This document shows, one piece after another, positions 61,101 through 64,000 of a DNA stretch of 64,000 bases. The position numbers and the translations under genes are program-made. Source of the DNA: Agrostemma githago (taxonomy: Eukaryota; Streptophyta; Magnoliopsida; Caryophyllales; Caryophyllaceae); assembly GCA_958450325.1 (NCBI GenBank), contig OY288245.1:62917441-62981440 (forward strand). Reading direction: 5' to 3'. The number at the start of each line of letters is the position of its first letter. Within the stretch, counting starts at the first letter, position 1. Below the pieces are notes generated by a model, which was given only the letters and a program-made list of their open reading frames with translations, was not told the origin of the DNA and ran no database searches.

Positions 61101-61529
61101 CTGGCCACTGTGGACAAGCTGCAGGAGAAAGGGTTTCAGCTGGCAAACAGGTGCGTTTTGTGCCAAAACCATGAGGAGAGCGCTAAACATTTGTTCTATC
61201 AATGTAGCTACTCTAAACTAATCTGGCAGATGGTCAAAGCCTGGTTAGATGCTCCATTGCCCACTGATAGCATGATTTCAGCATTGCGTTGGACTGCTCA
61301 AAGTTGCAATAAGAAACATTGGAAAGCGGGTTGGATTCAAGCTAGCATTGCTGCAGCCACATATCTTATATGGAAGGAAAGGAATTCTAGGACTTTTGGA
61401 TGTGCTACCATGACTGCAGAGGCTCTCTTTTTACATCTCAAATTTGTCGTTACAGCTAGGATATTAATGTACAAGTCTAATCCTAAGTTTGCTAGGATTA
61501 TAGATCATTTGTATAGAATTGCAATCTAG
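58137..61529 (+). CDS. LINE ORF2: endonuclease and reverse transcriptase
   Basis: 1130 uninterrupted codons. The N-terminus is an apurinic-type endonuclease (ASWNIRGFND, VLGDFNIV, SDHSPLLVN). Reverse transcriptase follows with FRPISCCTVFYKTVSKIISN, DIRKAFDSLQWEF, GIRQGDPLSPFLFVLSMEAL and the catalytic HLIFADDLMIFSRG near residue 690. The C-terminus is the zf-RVT region (NRCVLCQNHEESAKHLFYQC) and a WKERNSRTF tail. There is no RNase H domain after it, unlike some plant L1 groups. The start ATG lies in ATGA with the ORF1 stop, so translation may depend on termination and reinitiation. All visible catalytic motifs are present, so the protein may be functional. Confidence 0.93.
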   Translation: MKLASWNIRGFNDPLKHSEVREFFSSNNLDILGVLETRVKKKNAIKLIQNNFRRLEVITNYDHHYNGRIWIIFNPNTVKITNITYFDQCVSGIVHHFETNTKLQLSIVYGANDAAMREGLWESLQSLATSSPWVVLGDFNIVRSPEEKLSPTPPVLGDMMAFNNCLANCLLDDFSSSGCSMTWTNKQGPESRVWSKLDRILVNPSWFTTFPNSSATIPDAGVSDHSPLLVNVLRQQCRVNKAFTFLNSWIAHPDFQSTVRQAWEVRVQGSSIYCLFGKLKLVKRALKQFHQQHFSNVSGRTKEAKEKLINCQTRLRDFPLSRDLILEEKELLDIYQNIKEAELTMLKQRAKIQDLQLTDCSSKYFYAKIAERRNHQMIGAIKDVSGHVHENTSAVVEAFQTYYTGLLGNKHVVRPLDASLIMQGPCLTTEMQANLLLPIIIQEIKEAVFSMDNNSSPGMDGFGAGFFKATWAIVESTFCAAVMNFFQKGNMSKQANSTIITLIPKKQEASSVMDFRPISCCTVFYKTVSKIISNRLRPILPSIIGEEQAAFIKGRSLFENALLSQTLVKGYTRKFLTPRCMIKVDIRKAFDSLQWEFISDLLQMLGFPPLFIKWIMGCITNPWYSFKINGGIHGFFQGKSGIRQGDPLSPFLFVLSMEALSRALRKIGDQELVSYHPKCCRINLNHLIFADDLMIFSRGDVPSVAIKTKLDWFGNCSGLRANLDKTNIYFGGIRHDVQSSILNATGYAVGTFPFRYLGIPLNDATIKISMFDSLIIKIQKSIRHWTTHLLSYAGKAQLINSVIFGLQNFWCSIILLPKAVVKAINKLCKDFFWGIQPGTVRLTFKKWQSICQPWAAGGFNVKCLENWNKALLAKWLWQLSENTGSIWIRWCNAYILRDTSIWFVIKKEYFSSGLKHVLQVRDEIVQRCGSADTAAQVLKTWVVGGKFRVCKAYEYFHPNPVMTRFKCLVSSLMMPRHKIILSLAIQDKLATVDKLQEKGFQLANRCVLCQNHEESAKHLFYQCSYSKLIWQMVKAWLDAPLPTDSMISALRWTAQSCNKKHWKAGWIQASIAAATYLIWKERNSRTFGCATMTAEALFLHLKFVVTARILMYKSNPKFARIIDHLYRIAI

Positions 61530-61589
61530 TGTGATAGTCTTTTTTGCAACATTGTAATTTCATTACATTAATGAAATGATAACTTTTTT

Positions 61590-61632
<43 letters not shown>

Positions 61633-61640
<8 letters not shown>

Positions 61641-62520
61641 TAATAATAATAATATAAGTAATAATTTTATTTTTATTATTAATTATTTTAAAATTTTAAA
61701 ATTTAATTTTATATTTTTAGAATTTCTTAAGAATTAAAAGATTTTTGGTTTATACTCTTAAAAAGTCTTTTTAAATTCATTTTATGACTCAAGATTTTTG
61801 GTTAATGTATAATAACGAATTATTATTACTGTTATTTAGAATCTTATGATCTCATTATAATTTTTCAATGTGAAATAATTTTACTTAACTTTATAGTCTT
61901 AAGAGATTTTTTAAGATTCAAAAGAATTTTGGTTAATATCTAAGAAAGAATGATTACTCTTATTTATATAATAGAATTTTATCACACTATATTATAAATT
62001 TTAAATGTGAGACAATTTAACTTAAGCTTGCATTCATAAGAACGTTCTTTTTAAGACTTCAAAAGATTTTTTTTGTTGATATCTAATGACGAATGATTAC
62101 TCTTATTTATAGAAATATAGAATTATAATTCTTCAATGTGGGAGAATTTAGCTTAAGTTTATATATTCTTAATAACTCTTTTTAAAATTTGAAATATTTT
62201 TGGTTTATAGTCTTAAAACAGAATTGACTATGCGTTTCACGCTTTCGATGTCCAATTTTTGTGTCTTATGAGGTGATAATCGTCGGTTTATATAGTGATA
62301 ATTTTTTAGTCTTAAATGGAGCAAGATTGTTTTTTTTTTCTATACAAATTCCTAAATTCTTTATTTAAATTTTTTTTTAAATCAAGTCTTAGGTGGAGTA
62401 AGATTTTTTTTTTCATATACAAATTTTCATATTCTTTATTTAATCTAAAAAATATGTTAAAAATTTTGGACCAATCAAATCGCTCGAAAAGTTCCTGCTT
62501 TATTAATATATATTAATTGA
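61633..62520. repeat. AT-rich repeats, inverse orientation, with terminal segment
   Basis: Phrases such as GAATGATTACTCTTATTTAT and AATCTTATGATCTCATTATA are the reverse complement of the 30-37 kb repeats. 62240-62475 is the reverse complement of the 30436 terminal segment, followed by ATCAAATCGCTCGAAAAG, which also occurs inverted near 32756. Confidence 0.7.
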
Positions 62521-62599
62521 TTGATTGATTTATATTACATTATATTTATATATTTTAAATTAGTTCAGTATGAAGTTCTTAATACTGAACTAATTTTAG

Positions 62600-62712
62600 A
62601 TATATGCTACTTATGTGGCTTGCAGGAGGAGAGTATACAACATGTTTTCTTTGATTGCAGCTATAGCATTCAGGTTCACAAGTTGTTGTAGGAGTGGGTG
62701 CGTAGGGATATG
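62600..62712 (+). pseudogene. LINE zf-RVT remnant
   Basis: Translation gives CYLCGLQEESIQHVFFDCSY, the reverse-transcriptase-linked zinc-binding motif of plant LINEs, followed by a stop. It is cut at 62713 by a copia-type LTR. Confidence 0.65.
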
Positions 62713-62913
62713 TGTTAGACTAAGGATAGTTATGCATTAGTTAACTCATGGTTAGTTAAATCAAGAAAGACAACTAAAAGAATTGTTACAAAGCTGACAA
62801 CTCATCATGTATATATAACGTGTCATACACATTGTAATAACCAACTTGATCAATTCAATTCATTCTTCTTTCTCAAAATCTCTCTCTCTCTCTCAATCCT
62901 TTCTCTTCCTACA
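62713..62913 (+). repeat. Copia-type LTR (LTR-A2)
   Basis: 201 bp, TGTTAGAC ... TCCTACA, with a CT-rich end. It is directly followed by TGGTATCAGAGC. It is not similar to LTR-A1 at 34443-34665. Confidence 0.7.
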
Positions 62914-63035
62914 TGGTATCAGAGCCCACGGTTAAATGAACTGGGTTTCTTGAATTAAACTGGGCCGTTTGCCGCTGGGAGACGCTAATTCGCACCAGTC
63001 GGGTTTATTAAGTGAGCTCACATGTGAGGGGGGAG
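62914..63035 (+). other. PBS-spacer-PPT module
   Basis: TGGTATCAGAGC (tRNA-Met type primer site), about 100 bp of non-coding spacer containing GAACTGGGTTTCTTG, and the PPT-like TGTGAGGGGGGAG. The same module lies on the minus strand at 34346-34442. Confidence 0.75.
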
Positions 63036-63226
63036 TGTTGAGAATTGACTCTTAAACCCAAATAATCACATGTGTCCCACATTGAAAGATGAGAGAAAGA
63101 TGTTCCACCTTATAAAGCAAGGGTTACTCCCTTATTGCCAATTGGTTTTAGAGTGGAACCCTCTTGTCTTGTGGAGTGGACTCTTCCCGTCTCGGGTGTG
63201 GCCCAGGCCCGTTATGTAATTTCACA
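63036..63226 (+). repeat. LTR-B, copy 2 (191 bp)
   Basis: TGTTGAGAATTGACTC ... TAATTTCACA, followed by a second primer-site-like TGGTATCAGA at 63227. Close match to 34154-34345. Confidence 0.75.
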
Positions 63227-63251
63227 TGGTATCAGATTTCGATCCAACTAA

Positions 63252-64000
63252 ATTTCCGCTTCAATTTTCATAAGCAAACTAAGATCACTAAATAAGCCAT
63301 TTAATGTTTCTCTCCCAAATGGAAGTATTCTTCATGTGTTTGATGTGGGTGATGTCCAAGTTTCTTCCAAGTTACTGCTGCAAAATGTGTTGTTTGTTCC
63401 TAGTTTCAAGTTTAACTTAATCTCTATTGCTAAACTAACTAAAGATTTGAATTTAGATGTGAATTTCACTTCTGATGGATGTTATTTGCAGGCTTATCGT
63501 AAGAAGCCTTTGGCCCTTGGTAGATGTTTAAACGATTTATACCTGCTGAATCACTCTATCAAGCATGAAACTGATGATATTCTTCTAGATTCAAATACTT
63601 GTACTTCTAATGTAGTTACTTCCAATAAGACAATTTCTTTTAATGTTTGGCATAAGAGATTAGGACATTTACCAATGTATAAATTGAAACAATTGGATGT
63701 TTGTAACACTGCTTTATTGAATAAAGATGAGAATAGTTTGTATTCTTGCCAAATTTGTGCTCAAGCTAGGCAACATAGATTAAAGTTTCCTACAAGTACT
63801 TCTATTTCTTTTGCTCCTTTTGAACTAGTACATATTGATGTTTGGGGACCATACAATACTGCCACATACAATGGATTCAAGTATTTTTCGACCATAGTGG
63901 ATGATTTCACTAGGTGTACTTGGACTTACCTTTTAACCAGTAAAAGCAATGCTTTCACAATGTTTAAAGCTTTCATGAGTATGGTTTCCACGCAATTTGA
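63252..64000 (+). CDS. Copia gag-pre-integrase and integrase, partial at window edge
   Basis: The frame is open from 63252 to the window end. It begins in the protease/pre-integrase region (NVSLPNGSILHV, LFVPSFKFNLISIAKL). It then has the integrase zinc finger (VWHKRLGHLP ... CQICAQARQHRLKFP) and the start of the catalytic core (VHIDVWGPYNTATYNGFKYF, TIVDDFTRCTW). No gag lies between the LTR and this frame, so the element has a 5' internal deletion. There is no stop in the 249 codons seen. The downstream part and 3' LTR lie outside the window. Confidence 0.88.
   Translation, partial: MSASIFISKLRSLNKPFNVSLPNGSILHVFDVGDVQVSSKLLLQNVLFVPSFKFNLISIAKLTKDLNLDVNFTSDGCYLQAYRKKPLALGRCLNDLYLLNHSIKHETDDILLDSNTCTSNVVTSNKTISFNVWHKRLGHLPMYKLKQLDVCNTALLNKDENSLYSCQICAQARQHRLKFPTSTSISFAPFELVHIDVWGPYNTATYNGFKYFSTIVDDFTRCTWTYLLTSKSNAFTMFKAFMSMVSTQF

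Larger units (their letters stand above)
56751..61632 (+). mobile_element. L1-like LINE, nearly intact
   Basis: A short 5' leader begins GCGTAGTGAGAG. ORF1 and ORF2 follow, overlapping by ATGA, then an 80-bp 3' tail and a poly(A) run of about 41 bases (61592-61632). ORF2 has no break. ORF1 has one frameshift. The long clean poly(A) points to a recent insertion by target-primed reverse transcription. Confidence 0.93.

Overview
This window is nuclear DNA of a higher plant, very probably a eudicot. The evidence is plant LTR retrotransposons of several lineages (a Ty3/gypsy Tat-type element with two RNase H domains and an antisense gene, and Ty1/copia elements with a tRNA-Met type primer site), an L1-like LINE, a FAR1/FHY3-type gene with plant introns, and a small secreted prolamin-like gene. 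A Caryophyllales source is possible, because Tat/Retand elements of this build are known there, but the sequence alone does not prove it. The region looks like gene-poor heterochromatin. Most of the 64 kb is transposons nested in one another, and only one host-type gene (28428-28793) looks intact.

Layout. 1-5975: a FAR1/MULE-transposase-type gene on the minus strand (about 5697 down to 1638). It can be modelled with four exons but has a frameshift and two in-frame stops. A 67-bp hairpin-bearing minisatellite fills its second intron (3931-5340), and a related 270-bp higher-order array lies beyond its 3' end (1-1560). 5976-30426: three tandem copies of a roughly 2.1-kb module carrying the prolamin-like gene. 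Copy 1 is a pseudogene, copy 2 is intact, and copy 3 has lost the gene by deletion. Copy 2 is split by a 19.1-kb LTR element (8424-27521, target duplication CCACT). That element holds a 15.2-kb Tat element (11488-26671, target duplication ACTTG), which in turn holds an inverted, truncated piece (12057-15470) of the family that reappears at 40 kb.

30427-40133: AT-rich degenerate repeats with inverted terminal segments, a minus-strand copia fragment (34154-36484) and a truncated LTR (38231-39420). 40134-53968: one insertion with three LTRs and two internal regions (LTR-int-LTR-int-LTR), flanked by the 5-bp duplication GATCA. It is non-autonomous and encodes a gag-like reading frame with the same two stops in both copies. 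53969-56750: AT-rich DNA with short tandem and inverted repeats and an AAT microsatellite. 56751-61632: an almost intact L1-like LINE. 61633-64000: more inverted AT-rich repeats, a LINE remnant, and the start of a copia element that runs off the window.

The most interesting signals are regulatory and structural. Two unrelated LTR families carry clusters of short palindromes with the same core (CGATCG or CGACCG), spaced about 20-23 bp apart just upstream of the TATA box. The same module recurs in the intron of the Tat antisense gene and in an internal region of the tandem element. A small PBS-spacer-PPT-LTR module is attached to two different copia-type LTRs at two loci, which suggests strand-transfer chimeras. 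All domain calls are by eye from translated sequence; no database search was run.
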